NCBI GenBank assembly: GCA_026874595.1
Contig: CM049316.1
Location: forward strand, 11,708,839 to 11,772,838
Length of the DNA: 64,000 nt
Direction: 5' to 3'
From: Sipunculus nudus
Lineage: Eukaryota > Annelida > Sipuncula > Golfingiida > Sipunculidae
The first letter of the stretch is position 1, and each line of letters starts with the position of its first letter. The position numbers were made by a program, and so were the translations under genes. This document shows, in pieces, positions 1-12,800 of this stretch. The notes beneath the pieces were generated by a model that was not told the origin of the DNA, ran no database searches, and worked only from the letters and a program-made list of their open reading frames with translations.

Positions 1-543
1 AATTAGTTCATGCTGCCTTACTTTAGCCTGTACTATTAATGGATACACTCACAGTAACGTTCCCTACAGTTTCAACATTTCATGTACATCAAAATAATAG
101 TGGCACATACCTGTGTCAATAAGTACAATAATTTAGTACGTTTTCTCACAACATAGGCCTACCTCCGGGCCAGTCATTGAACACAACACTTGTGTAATTC
201 TTTGCATACCGGTTGCCCCATGGCACAATTTTTCGAATTTTTAGTTATACAGCCAGTCCTTTTTGAGCGCTATTGGGAAGTTTTCAAACTGTCGCGGAAG
301 GCTACTACAGGTTTCGCCTTATGTCAGCTCATGTTTGAAATCCTCCAGCACTGAGATTTAGGTGGCTATCTTTAGCCTCGCTTGGGTCATTTCTCATGCC
401 ATTGATCTACAGCAGTTTCAAATCCAGCCTCACAGGGCCATTTCTCATGCCATTTAACGCAATTCAACTTCTCCAGCCGCTCAGGGCTATTTTAGATACG
501 TACTAAAGCATATGTTGTTATCACACGCACGGGCGATTGACAC

Positions 544-596
544 ATAATTTATTCCGTCTACCTACAAACAACCACAAGGTAGACGGAATAAATTAT
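544..596. repeat. Perfect 20-bp inverted repeat with 13-nt loop
   Basis: ATAATTTATTCCGTCTACCT (544-563) and AGGTAGACGGAATAAATTAT (577-596) are exact reverse complements around ACAAACAACCACA. They could form a long cruciform or RNA hairpin. Confidence 0.9.
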
Positions 597-939
597 TGGA
601 AGTGAAATAGACTGGAATTCAAAATAACGTGTTTTGTTGGGAGTCGATGGTATTTTAAGTGGTGGAACCCCATAAATCAAGGGAAACGAGTTCAGTTATT
701 GATAATCTAACAGAAAGGCCGCTGTATGCCGGAGCTGTGTTTCTCTCTTATTGTCGCCAAGGCCAATGTTTGTTGACACTGTGTCAAGCGCCTGTGATCA
801 CACGTGTCTTCCACAAATCAGGTGGACAGCTGAAGAAGCGGTCGCCTGGAGTAATACCACGTGAGGCCGCCCGGGGTCAGGGTTTATATCCCTAACTAGG
901 CCTCATTATGCAACTCGATTTTTTCTAAGGGAACTTGTA

Positions 940-1320
940 AGTGAGCAGTCTGGCTGTTAATAGGGCACAAACTGTAACCTACAATCCTCAACCTGTAGCC
1001 AGGGAGGTCTTAGGTAAATCTCCATTGAAACTTGAAATTATGTCATATATTCTGTATATATATAAAAGAACATGATCTTAGCACCCTATAGAAAAGATTT
1101 GCATGATAGGTTAGTTGGACCTAGAAAATTCTAATCTGATTAAGTTCCAGGGAGGTTCCTGCAAAAAGGCCTTTGAAACCAGAAATAATGTCACTATGCC
1201 CTATATTCTGCGAGCTGTGTGAAAGAACATGAATTCAACACTTTATTAGCCACATGGGCACAAATGCTAGCAGCTAGATGTAGAATAAGGTCACTGTAAC
1301 CTACATCTAAGGTTTATTGG
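940..1320 (+). repeat. Family A repeat fragment
   Basis: TTAATAGGGCACAAACTGTAA, CAGGGAGGTCTTAGGTAAAT and AAGGTCACTGTAACCTACAT match the monomers at 52-54 kb. Two to three partial units, no clear ends. Confidence 0.6.
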
Positions 1321-1789
1321 CAAAATGCATGATTTTTTGCACCCATGGATTCATGTTACCCATTGTTCAAGGTTCCCTGAATTCAGCTGATCGAAACGTC
1401 CATGGGCCAGTCGTTGAATGAGTGAAATAAGTGTACGTTATTTTCTGCTAAGCTAATATTTTTTCAGGGACAGTCGATTTTGAAAACTTCCTCACTTGGC
1501 AGTATAAGATGTTCAACAAAGCAAAAGTAATTAATTCAGGGTTTTGTGAATATACCTTTAAATCAGAGCCTTTTTACTGATAAATGAATACTTTTCATCT
1601 TATTTTAATACTTTGATTGTCGATATAAATCACATTATCACTACCACTGTGTCACTCAGTCTCTCTTTTACACAGTAATCATTATTTTAAAAAATATATA
1701 TTATATTTTAAAGGTTTTATTTTACTTTACAGATCTCAGTGCGAAGTCCCAGCAGGTCAGTATTTATATATTCAATTATTTAGCTGTAG

Positions 1790-1990
1790 CAATAGGTTTT
1801 TGTTCCCCGACTGAACGTCTGGCCCTCTGTTAACAGGGCACAGATTGTGACTGCTTGACCTATAAACCTGTAACTTGATATACAGGAAGTCCTGGAAAAA
1901 TCTCCTTGTATACCTAGAATTAGGTTACTAACCATTATTATGAGCACTCTGATTTTCAGACTCTTCTCAGTGTTCAAGGTTGCTGCAAAA
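1790..1990 (+). repeat. Family A repeat fragment
   Basis: TGTTAACAGGGCACAGATTG, then AGTCCTGGAAAAATCTCCTT and CCTAGAATTAGGTTACTAAC; one partial unit. Confidence 0.55.
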
Positions 1991-2029
1991 AGATTTAGCA
2001 TTTGATCATAAAATTGGAACTAGAAATTT

Positions 2030-2400
2030 GCACTCAGAGAGCGCAGACCTGCGCCAAGCAGCTCATTACTCCATATGGCAGTGTCAGAAATGCAGCATTT
2101 CCTTTAAAAAATCCTGGCTCCAGATGGCGATCCGAATCGCTCAAGAATTGAATCAAATCGGCTTCTGTGGCTCGAGGAACCGTGAGATTATCACAGCCGG
2201 TCTCAATCAAGGGTGAGCGCTCTGCAGGCATAATAGGAAGGCTGTACCCCAAAGCCGTGTATCACTTACAAACGAGTGAGTCTTTGGGAGGTTCCTCGGT
2301 GATATGACCCAATGGGGATGTTTACTCACCAAAGACCTGCAGGTGTGGTAGACACCGGACTCGGGGGACACCAGGATACAAAATAAAATGACAGGGAACA
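2030..2400. repeat. Unidentified dispersed-repeat-like sequence
   Basis: GC-richer block with CAGAGAGCGCAGACCTGCGC, CATATGGCAGTGTCAGAAAT and GGCGATCCGAATCGCTCAAG. It looks like a mollusc dispersed repeat, but this is from memory and no structure defines its ends. Confidence 0.3.
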
Positions 2401-3779
2401 TTCTACCGCCCTGTCACGTAGTCTCAAACCGAAATGGAACTATGCATATGTGCATATATGCTAAGATTAAAAATTAGATAAGTCATATTAAAATGAATGG
2501 ATGCGCTTACCTCCATAAAAAATAATCAATTACTTTTTTGCACCATTGCCGAGCTATCCTGAAAATATCATCGAAATTCGCTAATAGCTTTTTGTGTAAT
2601 GTTGGTAGCGGACAGATAAAGAAACACACCAAAGCCCCCGAAAACATAGCCCCCGCCGCTTGGCTGAGGTAATAATCTGCCTCATTTAGGTTGTAAAGAT
2701 TATTAACATGCAATTTTTGAATGGGATCAATATTCTTTGGTTGCTTGTGGGATTCTTTTGGGACATTCGATGGTTTTATGTGGAGATAGAGACAAAAATA
2801 TAAAGTATGTTGCCTACTATCTCAGCTGCTACAATTAGTTCCAAATGTTACGGTACTTTTGTTAATATGACCAGTATATGTATGTAAACTGCAAGCATGC
2901 CATTAAAGGTTCAATTAATATTGTTATCTTTATGAATGAATTGTATACTCTTTGTGAATATTTTATATTTTAATCAGAGAATGAAGTTTTTATTTCTCTT
3001 TGACCATGATCGTGTGTTAATGTGTGTTCCACTGTACTTGTTCACCGTATTTTCACTTTTTTTTGTAAGATAAACCAGCCATTTTTTTTTTAATACACAA
3101 TTTTAAATATATCTAAATTAAATAAAATCAAGCAAGCTATAATTTTCACATTTTGACATATATTTTTAATTTTGCTTTTTACGTACTTCGGGACGAGATT
3201 TGTTTGTGTATTTGCCTTACCAAAAAAAGTAGACGACCATAGGTGGAGCGCCTGCCGGAAATGACGTAAAATAGTCAAATAAATGAGCAACATCGATGAG
3301 GAAGAAAATAAGCCAAAGTTTGTGGAGATAGGATCAATATTAAAAAAGAAATAAAGAAAATAAGATATTGAACAATGTTGATGACCTTGACCTTTGATCT
3401 ATTTAGACAATACACATAGAACTTCCACAAATCTGTAAGACGTACGATATATGTAAGTTACAAAGGGATTCCATCAAAACTGAGGACTGAAGAATGTTAT
3501 ATGTAGGATGCATGAACCAGCAAGCAGGCAAAATTGAGACAGCTGACAAACAGACGGACATCCTGACAAAGTAACACAACATTGAGACCAGATGGAGAAG
3601 GCTCAGAGAAAGAAAATAAGCTATAGTTTATGTAATTGAAGTTTTTAGCTTTAAAGATATGGAAAACAAATGAGGAGATTTCCGGCAAGCAAAAAACCAG
3701 GTGGACAGGGGTAGTAGAAAGGACCATACATTTTTAGGCGGAACATAATTAAGGCATAATCCCTTGGGTTTGATTTCAG

Positions 3780-3851
3780 TTTATTAACCTGAACAAGGAT
3801 ATCAGGTTTGATTTGGCTGCATCAGAAATATGTGAAGATACCCTGGAAAAG
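3780..3851 (+). CDS. GLG1: GLG1-like exon 1 (first recognised)
   Basis: A 72-nt exon after a TTTCAG acceptor and before GGTAAAA, phase 0 at both ends. It reads FINLNKDIRFDLAASEIC and then EDTLEK. This fits the human segment with NLTTDPKFE followed by AREVCKS, just before the second half of the first complete repeat. The preceding exon (the human DCNHLLWNYK region) was not found in 1-3779. Confidence 0.75.
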
Positions 3852-6800
3852 GTAAAAATAAAATACACACATGCACCCGGATAGTTCTCTTAATTACAAA
3901 TTACAAATTGTTTGGGTTGATGGTAATTCTTTTTTTTCAGAATGACATATATTTTAAAATAAAATGATGCAATTGACTCAAAAAGGGGACGTTTTAAATT
4001 GAAAACATGCTTATGAAGCTTTTGCTTGAATCAAACGTAAAAAATGAAAGTACGTTAAACTAAAAGTATAAATATGATGAATATAAAAGTAACATCTTTT
4101 ATTTGTCCATATGTGTATTCTGATAAATTTTATTAGTTGCCGGAATGTAACAAACTGCCCCATGGGAAGGGTCAGGTGATCCCGTGTTTGATTAACCACC
4201 AGCGGAACGTTTCTGACAACAACTGTAAGCTGTTCCTGAGGAAGATTTCGTACATCATCTTTGGAGATAACCGTCTTATTTACAAACTGGTGGAGAAATG
4301 TCAGGCAGATATAGAGAGACAGGGGTGTTGAAGGGTCAACAGAACAGACCAGAGTGTAAGTATGTGAGGGGGTACGGGAGCCTTGGTTATATGCCGTATT
4401 TATTCCAATATCCATCTCCATGCAATCACTCCAGCTCTAAAACCAGCATAACTCTGTACATGTGGCCATTGTCTCAAACTTAGTGCATGTAAGAGTGTCA
4501 ATATGATTTAAATACATACTTTTTAAAAGCGATTTAAAAGAAACTAAAGAATCAGCATGTTTTACAATGTCAGGTAAACTTTCCCACAGAGCGGGGTAAC
4601 TATCTTAAAACATACTCCCTGCATGTAACAGGTCTGGCTGTTGGTGTTACTAACTAGTACGTTTTCGCAGAACCAGGGACCTTGATGGAATATATTGAAC
4701 AAGAAGATCACGTTGATCACGTATAACGGGTCTAAACCGTGCAATGCTTTGTAGGTATTAAAGAGAATGTTTAACTGGATCCGAAATTCCACCGGTAGCC
4801 AGTACATTTATTCAGTATTTGGGTAATATGCATGGCTAATTTCGACTTTCGAGTTATAATCCTGGCGGCAGTATTTTGAATACAATATATTCTACTGATG
4901 AGAGTACATGGGACTCCACACAGTAACGCCTATACATAGTCTAATCTGGAAGTAACAAGTGCATTTATAAGAGCCTTGCAAGCATCATCTGTAATATAAC
5001 GACGGATATTTCCCATATTGCGTAAATGGAAGTGACATGATTTTGAAATTTGTTTCTCCAAAGAAAATGCATAAATTTAAAAGTTTATGCAGATCATTTT
5101 TTTTCAAACACGTAGGCCTAATATAGCAAAATTACTTAATAATGTAACCGTGCCCAAAGAAACATTTAAAATCAAAGTTTTTGGGCCTTATATATGCAAA
5201 TAACTTCTTAGTTGGAGAATTTTGGACTGTGGTTTTGCAGAAAGAGGGATAGGTGCAGTACACAATTACAACCGTGTATACCACATCGTACAACCGCAAT
5301 AAACAATCATACTGTTTAGTTGAAACTTAATCTTCCTGCGGTTATCATGAGAATGAAAATGAGAAGAGAATAATAAGGAATGATTTATTATTATGACCGT
5401 GCTCAACACGATCTTTTTGCGTATCAAAATAGTTCTCGTATACCATTAAGTCATCGAGCAGACATGCAAATTCCCTGGGATGGACGTTTGGTCTATTGTA
5501 TTTCAGGCCTACTTAAAAAAAATCCTTACTAAATATCTAAAGAAGCAGTAGGGGTCTTCACTTTAAGCCTGTCAGTGATCCCAACTCATTTAGTTATCTA
5601 AATTTGTAACAGAAACATTGTTTAACTAAAAAGAATCAGTTTAAGGCACATTAACAAAATATCGGAAAATGTCGATGCATCGCGATACCCAATATGCGAA
5701 TCAACGTATCGCGATATATCGCCCTATTACATCAGTTTATCCTGCAAAATTACCTCAGTTTCTCTCATTAATAGCCTAAATATCTTGTGCTAGTAACCTG
5801 TTTATTTGGCTTATGACCTTACTTTCTTCAGCTTATTTACATCTGTATCTCTGAATTTTATAAAAAAAAAAAAAAAAGGCTAAAGCTTTATACAGAACTT
5901 TTATTTCCAAAAGGTCCGAATTAACATTGACAATATGAGAAACACACGCCTGTCCTATGTCACCAATAACATACATGGATATCAGTGATTCTTATTATTA
6001 TAATATTAGAACGATTGTTTGATTGCTTAAATACAGTAAACGTGCAACTAGGCCCTCCAGTATATTTTCTCAGCATCAATTAGCCACGGTAGGTCTTAAG
6101 CAGGGCCCTTCTTGACCTATCAGTGTTCTGGTCGCACCAGCCCACTAGTTAAGTACAGTGGAACCCCGCCTTGCGACCACCCCACAATTGCGACCACCCC
6201 ACAATTACGACCATTTTGCTTGGTCCCGAATTTTTTTTAGTTAATTTATGTTTGAAAATGACTCAAAATTACGACCACCCCTGAATTCAGAATTACGACC
6301 AGATTTCCTGGCCCCAGCGCTAATGCGACCCCGCTAATGCGACCACCGCCGAGAAGTACTGAAACAACATTTGTCGCGAGTCAATGGCTGCGTCTTGTCA
6401 CAGGCGCCTTAACGAACAAGGTTTCTTAATGTTGAGTTATTAATGAGTGTTAATCTGGTCCTGCATATCTTCCTGGCACGGTGTCTTCGCTGAGATTCGT
6501 TGAGGTGTTGGTTATAGATCAAAGAGGATAACCATAGGCCTGATTACTTATGAGCCGTTCTGACCTTGGGTCAGATGCTAATTGTCCCTCAGTGATCACC
6601 TGAATTACGGCTAACTGCGGGGTGGGGTTGCGGGCTTAATATTTCAACTCATCACATATTGCTCGATCCTCATTGGTAAAATTAACGACCTAGTTAATCC
6701 TAAATGTGTTCATAACTTACTGACACTGAGTATTGAGCAGTCAGTAAAATGTTTAAAAAAAGCTTGCATGGGGGGAAAATCCCTCACATTAACTTGCCTT

Positions 6801-9800
6801 TTCTGATAGATCGTTGTCAGTTTATTTCTCTACTGGTAAGGTTTGCATTTAAATTGCTTGCTGTTAGGCAACCATGCCTCTGAAAGAGCTCTCTTAGAAG
6901 GATCAAGGGGCGTTAATCAAGGCGGCAACACCACGCGCAGTCAGCACCAAATAGCTCAGCAGTTTAGCGTCGGGAAACTCAAGTGCACGCAATATATACT
7001 CAAGCGGAAGGCTAAATATATGAAAGCCACGTGTTATGTTCAATATGTATTCAGTAGGTTCTAATCGTATTTCCTTAGTGTTATTATTTGTTAATCATCA
7101 GTCACTACGTATGTGTACATGTTTATTACTTTTTATCATGAATAAATATGTTCAGCTACACACACACAAAAATATTCATAATAAGGGTTCTCCACTAAGT
7201 AAAATATTTTGTTATAATTCACATTAAAGATATGCAATAGATAAACTCTGATAACCATTAAATATCAGCGTGTTATATGCGACCACGGTAAGAGTTTCAC
7301 AAATAAGACCACCCCCAAATTACGACCACTTTGCTCAGTCTCCAGGGTGGTCGTATTTGTGGGGTTCCACTGCATATCCCTCTCATCGACATACTTTCCT
7401 CAACTTTAATATCCTATATTTATACAGTATGCGAAAAGTAATAACAAATGTAATAATATAACGTTTCAGTGCATATCAATACAAAATTTCAACCCAAAAT
7501 GTAACACCTGTGACGTTGTTCTGACCAGCAGCTCACGCTGAGAGACTAGCCTTGTAGCCTTGTCACCTAGGGTTGACAAAATTAATATGAATATACATTG
7601 ATTTGATGACGACTTAGCCATATATGTAATAATTTTGCATTGTTCTTGCAGGCAAAACACTCCCAAGGAGAGACCATAGAGTGTTTGTCATTTAATATTA
7701 ACAGACTAAACAAACATTGTAAACACGAGATCCTGCGTTTCGCGGAGTTACAAGCTGATGACTACCACATGGACAGGTCCCTGTTCTTTGCATGTCGTGA
7801 AGATCGTGAGGCGTTCTGTGATGGCGTGGAGAATGAAGGAGGCAAGGTGTACACATGTCTATACAAACACAAATTCCAGAAAGGAATGAGCAGCCAGGTC
7901 AGTGATGTGGACAATATTATCATTAAATTTCCATCCGGTTATCTATAAATGTTTTATATATATTTGATTTAATTTATGGAAAATGTCTTGCTCTTAAATA
8001 CATTGATTTTAATTATCTACTCAAAGAAAAGAAATGTTTCTAGGCATTTGTAGCGGGCCTCTTTCTGTCCCCATCACCATTGAAAAAAAAATTATATTTA
8101 ACATGAAATTCTCCGCTCATTAAACGGTACAAGAACAATCCCCATTGATCCACAACACCTATGCGCAGGTTTTCACATGATGATTAAACAGTTACATGCA
8201 ATCGCGGTGGGTGCTATCAAAAGATTTCCCCGATGTTGTCTAACGCTTAGCCCCTCAGCTTGGCTTCTGATTCCTGCATTGATTTATTGCCTTCATTTTG
8301 TCACCTTTATTGAATATTTTAAATTAACATTTGATATACCTAGTGTCAGCATCAGCTAGTTCGAAGACAGAAAATGATTCAAGAGGATTACAAAATCCAC
8401 AAGACCTTTGCAAGCCGGTGTAATAATGACATTGAGAGACAACGATGCCTGGGAGATGACGCGACCAAGTACGATAAGAGTCGCCTTTCCCACGTGCTGC
8501 TTTGTCTACAATCAGCTTCTAAAGAAGGTACGTGTAAGAAATTTGTAGTACCATATTACGGGGGCTCTCGGCACTCACAAGTAATGGCTTACTCACTGTG
8601 ACTGTCAGGCTTTCCAAAAGTGTTGCAGTCAATATGTGAAATATTCCAACTATTTTTATACATGGAAGGTGTAAAAAAAAACTTGTGAAATGCTACCCTT
8701 TAAAATTATCAGCAAGTCTCTGTGAACTGTGAACTAATTTTAAGCTTTCCTATCATGATTTTCGCCTGAGGATGGCACAACCTCTGGTAGCTTACGCTGT
8801 GTAAGGTTAAATGGTATTGTTTTCTTAATCCTCGATAAGTCAGAAAATTTTTGAAGTTTTAGCTTTTATATCATGGTCATCTGTATCTTTGAACAATAGA
8901 GTTTATATGAACTGAATGGTTTATTTTTCAAATGGATTCTTTATGCAAATATAAACGTTACCAGCCACTTAATTTTAGGTGCTTGCATACTTTGTCTTAA
9001 ATCTAGTACAAAAAATCCCAACTACAGCAGGAGGTGTAAGCACAGATATGACAGCTACCTATTTTGGATAGGTGAACTAGAGTTTTCACTTTTACTGTTT
9101 GCTTTGTTACCCTTTACTATGCACACTATTTGAATAAATGTAAGTCCTGACACTGGGTCTCTAGTTCACACCTGTGTAGTTATAAATTACATCATCATAA
9201 CAATTTACTTCATAACCATATCCCTGAAGGATAAACATGGTAGGGACGCAAAGAACTAATGATTTATATGACACATGCCTAACACACTGAAAAGTAAATA
9301 ATATTAATATCGTAAGCAGCTATGGTATAAATATGTATTTTCCTCTTTTTGCAAATTTGATTGGCAAGTTTGTCTTACCGGATAATTGCAAAAATCATGT
9401 GGACAGGAGTGGCGGAGTGGATTATATATAATTTGATCTGAGATTTATTTATTGTTCGACACCAGTCATTGGTGTCATTTTTTAAATTTTTAGACTGACA
9501 TATATGTAATTTAACCCCAGAGTATCAAGAAATGTGTTTATAAGGACAAGTATTCCTATCCTTTTGTAAATTTTTATCGACATTGGCAATTCAGTGTAAC
9601 AAACATTTGTGGATGTTAGACTATAATTTCATATAGGTCAGCGGAGCATCCTGACTAATGGGTGTCTTGTTATGTGTTTAGTAAAATAGTTTCAAGACAA
9701 TTGAATTTGGTTACACTTACATTATAAATCGTAAGTTTCCTAGATTAAAAAATATTGTTTTTTTATCAGGCGTGGTACTTCAGCCTGAATGTACACGTGA

Positions 9801-12800
9801 AATGAAGGGCATTCGGAGGAGTTTAATGGAGGACATCCTGATCTCGCCAGACATTTTGAAAGGCTGCTCAAGTGAGCTCAAACAGTACTGCGGCAACCTA
9901 AGCCGCCCCGGCAAGACACTGCACTGTCTGATGAACCTGGCACGACCTCAGATTCAGGACGAAAAAGATGGAAAGGGGCACAATAGGTTGGGGAGGAAAG
10001 CAAGTCCACGGTGCCGAGGAGCTGTAAGTACAGAATACAGGGTGTCTCCAATTAGTGCCCAACTAACTTTTAATCATGTTGAGCTATAGTGATCGGTGGT
10101 GCCATCGTCTGTGATTGTCCATCTCGTCAACGTCTATTCCCAAGGCACAAACCATAACCGTTTGACTTATAAAATTCATGCATGACATCCAGAGAGAACC
10201 TGGTGTAATCTCCTTGTAAACCCAAAATAGGTTAGAGTGACCTGTATTATGTAAGCTATGAAACCATGATTTTGAACATTTTGAAATTAGACTCTTCTTG
10301 GCTGTTACAAAAAAAAAAACGATTGGAGTTATTAGTTATACAATAAAAAGAAATGCATTGTACCTCTTCATGATTCGGTCAGCATGTAAAATGTAAAAGA
10401 AAAATAGGCCCAACCAGCTCATCACAAGTGTCAATGATTTGATATTTCACTATAATCATCCCAATTTGATAAAAACATCCCGACAAAAGCTCTGTCTCAT
10501 TTTTTATCTGTTAATTAGCTTGACATTTACTGTTCAATTTCATTTTTTTATAAAGTTTTCTGTTTATGAATTCAGTGGCATCACGTGTATACTCTAATAG
10601 ATTTAATTCGAATTTTCATGAAAAGTCAAAATCATGTGGAATATTGCGTAGATGGAATATGATATAAATAGAAAAGTCTAATCTAAATCTCAAAAGCACA
10701 AATTATAACAGCTATTATCTTTCCAGCATGGTATAATGATAATTTTTTGGATAGCTCGCCACGATTCTGACATGACCCTGTCTCAGGATCTCAGAACTGA
10801 TTCCTTGTTGTGGCTATCATATTTCAAGGCCCTTTTCTATGAAGTTTCAGATACATAACTATACCCAACACTTTTTCTTTTAAGAACCAGGAACTGTTAT
10901 TTTACAGGTTGCTGTAACCAATAATTTGGCCAAAGGTATAAACATCTATGGTCTTTATAAAATAATAATATTGTACAACAAGGAACCCATGGGTCAGGCA
11001 CTCAGCTGAATTTGTCTAATAGCTGAATTTGTCTCTCATGAAATTTATAAAATATTTATGGGATCCAGGCATACAGAAAATAATAAAATTGATAAAATCA
11101 TATCATACAGATAAGAGGCTTTTTTTATAGAGATATGTTTGAAAACGTTATGCAAATGCTACCGGTAGGTCCATTTGGCAGTATTATTAAATTAATTAGT
11201 CTGTCCTACATATATGAAAAGGATTTTATGATCTTTACTGGCATGTTGCATCTGCCTGAAATGACATGATCATAGTATTTACATATATGTAATACATATA
11301 TTTACTGACTTTGAATTCCAGAATCTAAATAAGGTCTATAAATAAAGGTGTAAAATAGCTTTAACATTTAAGGGATCTATATTCACTAAAGATGAAAAAA
11401 AAAATGATTTCAACTACATGCCTGAAACAGGCATAAGAAGTATTAAAGATCACAGTAACACATGCAACAAGGACAAATTAGAGACGGGCTTTAGAGTGAT
11501 GTGTTGCATTATATTGAAGAAATGATATTTGTAAATTGTAAAATTCTTTTATATTTCTCAAATCATGTCGGGTATTTAGTCCGCTAAACTAACTTTTAAT
11601 TAAGAGAGTTTTACCTGACCATCTTGAATGTTCATTACATCACCATTTTACCTAACAGGTCCGTCCCACTGCTTTAAAAAGAGATGAATAATGCTGCAAA
11701 TATACACACATTCGGCAGTTCTTTACCTTTATAATGTACCGTGTGATTTCTTTCCACTTTAGCAATCAGAGGTTGCTCTCTACCGTCACCTTTTGTTATA
11801 AAAACCGATATTTGACAAATACCTTATAACAAACTAGTAATAAATACTAATCTAAAAATAAATATAACTAAATCTTAAATTATAAAGATTACCAGTTATC
11901 ATAAACGTTTTCAGATTAAATAAAATATACATTACATTTACTATTTAAAAAACTATAAGTTAGATTTATTGAGCCTGGTTTTACATACCCCTTTTATATG
12001 CGGGTCATATAACGGTATAAGCAGTGTCGGCCAGTCGGGCCGTACGTCCGTCCCTTAACTTCTGATCTTACCAGGAAATCTTATGCATTTCGATTAAATA
12101 ACCTTAAATATAGACTTCACATCACGATTAAGTCAAATTTTCGGCAAAATCGGCGCATATTTAATTATGTCAGTGTTCACCCGACTTTGATGTTACCTTG
12201 AACGCGTGTCATGAATTTCATGGATTTTGATGAAACGCCCTTTTAATGTTTTAGTAATGGTCTCTAACCCTAGTTTGTTGATTTTCGGAAAAATCTGCGC
12301 CTATTTAATGAGGACAGAGGTCACATGACATATAACGGTAGTATTATATACACTTGTGGTGCTCTCGTTGCATTTATTTCGGGATTTGAAGCTGAAACAC
12401 TACATATTTGCAGTAATACTTGCACATAAGCCAGAACACAATATTCAAGCTTTTGGACAACTGTACACCTGCAAATAAATCATTACCGTTCCCTTATATA
12501 ATAATATAAAAGCAACAAGAAAGTATTTTTAAGAAGAAAGTAAAAATAACAAAAGAAATACTTAGGGTTTAATTTTTTCAACACAACACTGAGATATTAA
12601 CGGTTTTCTCTCACAGCACAGAGAAAAGTATACTTTTATGACACCGGCCACCTGTATGTTAAAATATCAGTGAAAGTCCCATTAAAAACTTTATTAGAAA
12701 CCACCGCTGTGTGGTTTGTAATGCTGCAGCTTGAAGTACTGTTGAAAGAAGTTGCCGTAGGCGAAGACTACAGAGTGGACCCAGTTGTGGCAGAAGCCTG

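Larger units (their letters stand above)
1..3779. other. Upstream intron or flank: repeat fragments, hairpin, no confident exon
   Basis: Contains the hairpin at 544-596, family A fragments (940-1320, 1790-1990) and an unidentified repeat-like block (2030-2400). The rest is AT-rich and featureless. The exon preceding 3780 (human DCNHLLWNYK region) was looked for and not found, so this is probably part of a long GLG1 intron. Confidence 0.5.

Noticed and set aside
1733-1755. Possible 23-nt microexon between TTTACTTTACAG and GTCAGTAT
   Set aside because: Good splice-like borders, but too short to carry any GLG1 similarity and no phase support; chance is likely.
4329-4331. TGA in a Cys-rich protein read as selenocysteine
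   Set aside because: GLG1 is not a known selenoprotein, the position is a Gly in human, other breaks exist in the gene, and no SECIS element is identified.
5645-5735. TATCGCGATA-type palindromes
   Set aside because: Short palindromes (CATCGCGATA, TATCGCGATATATCG) without ends or partners; probably part of an old repeat but not definable here.
9403-9466. tRNA-like GTGGCGGAGTGG with TTGTTCGACACC downstream
   Set aside because: No acceptor-stem pairing and an AT-rich middle; at most a very old tRNA/SINE relic.
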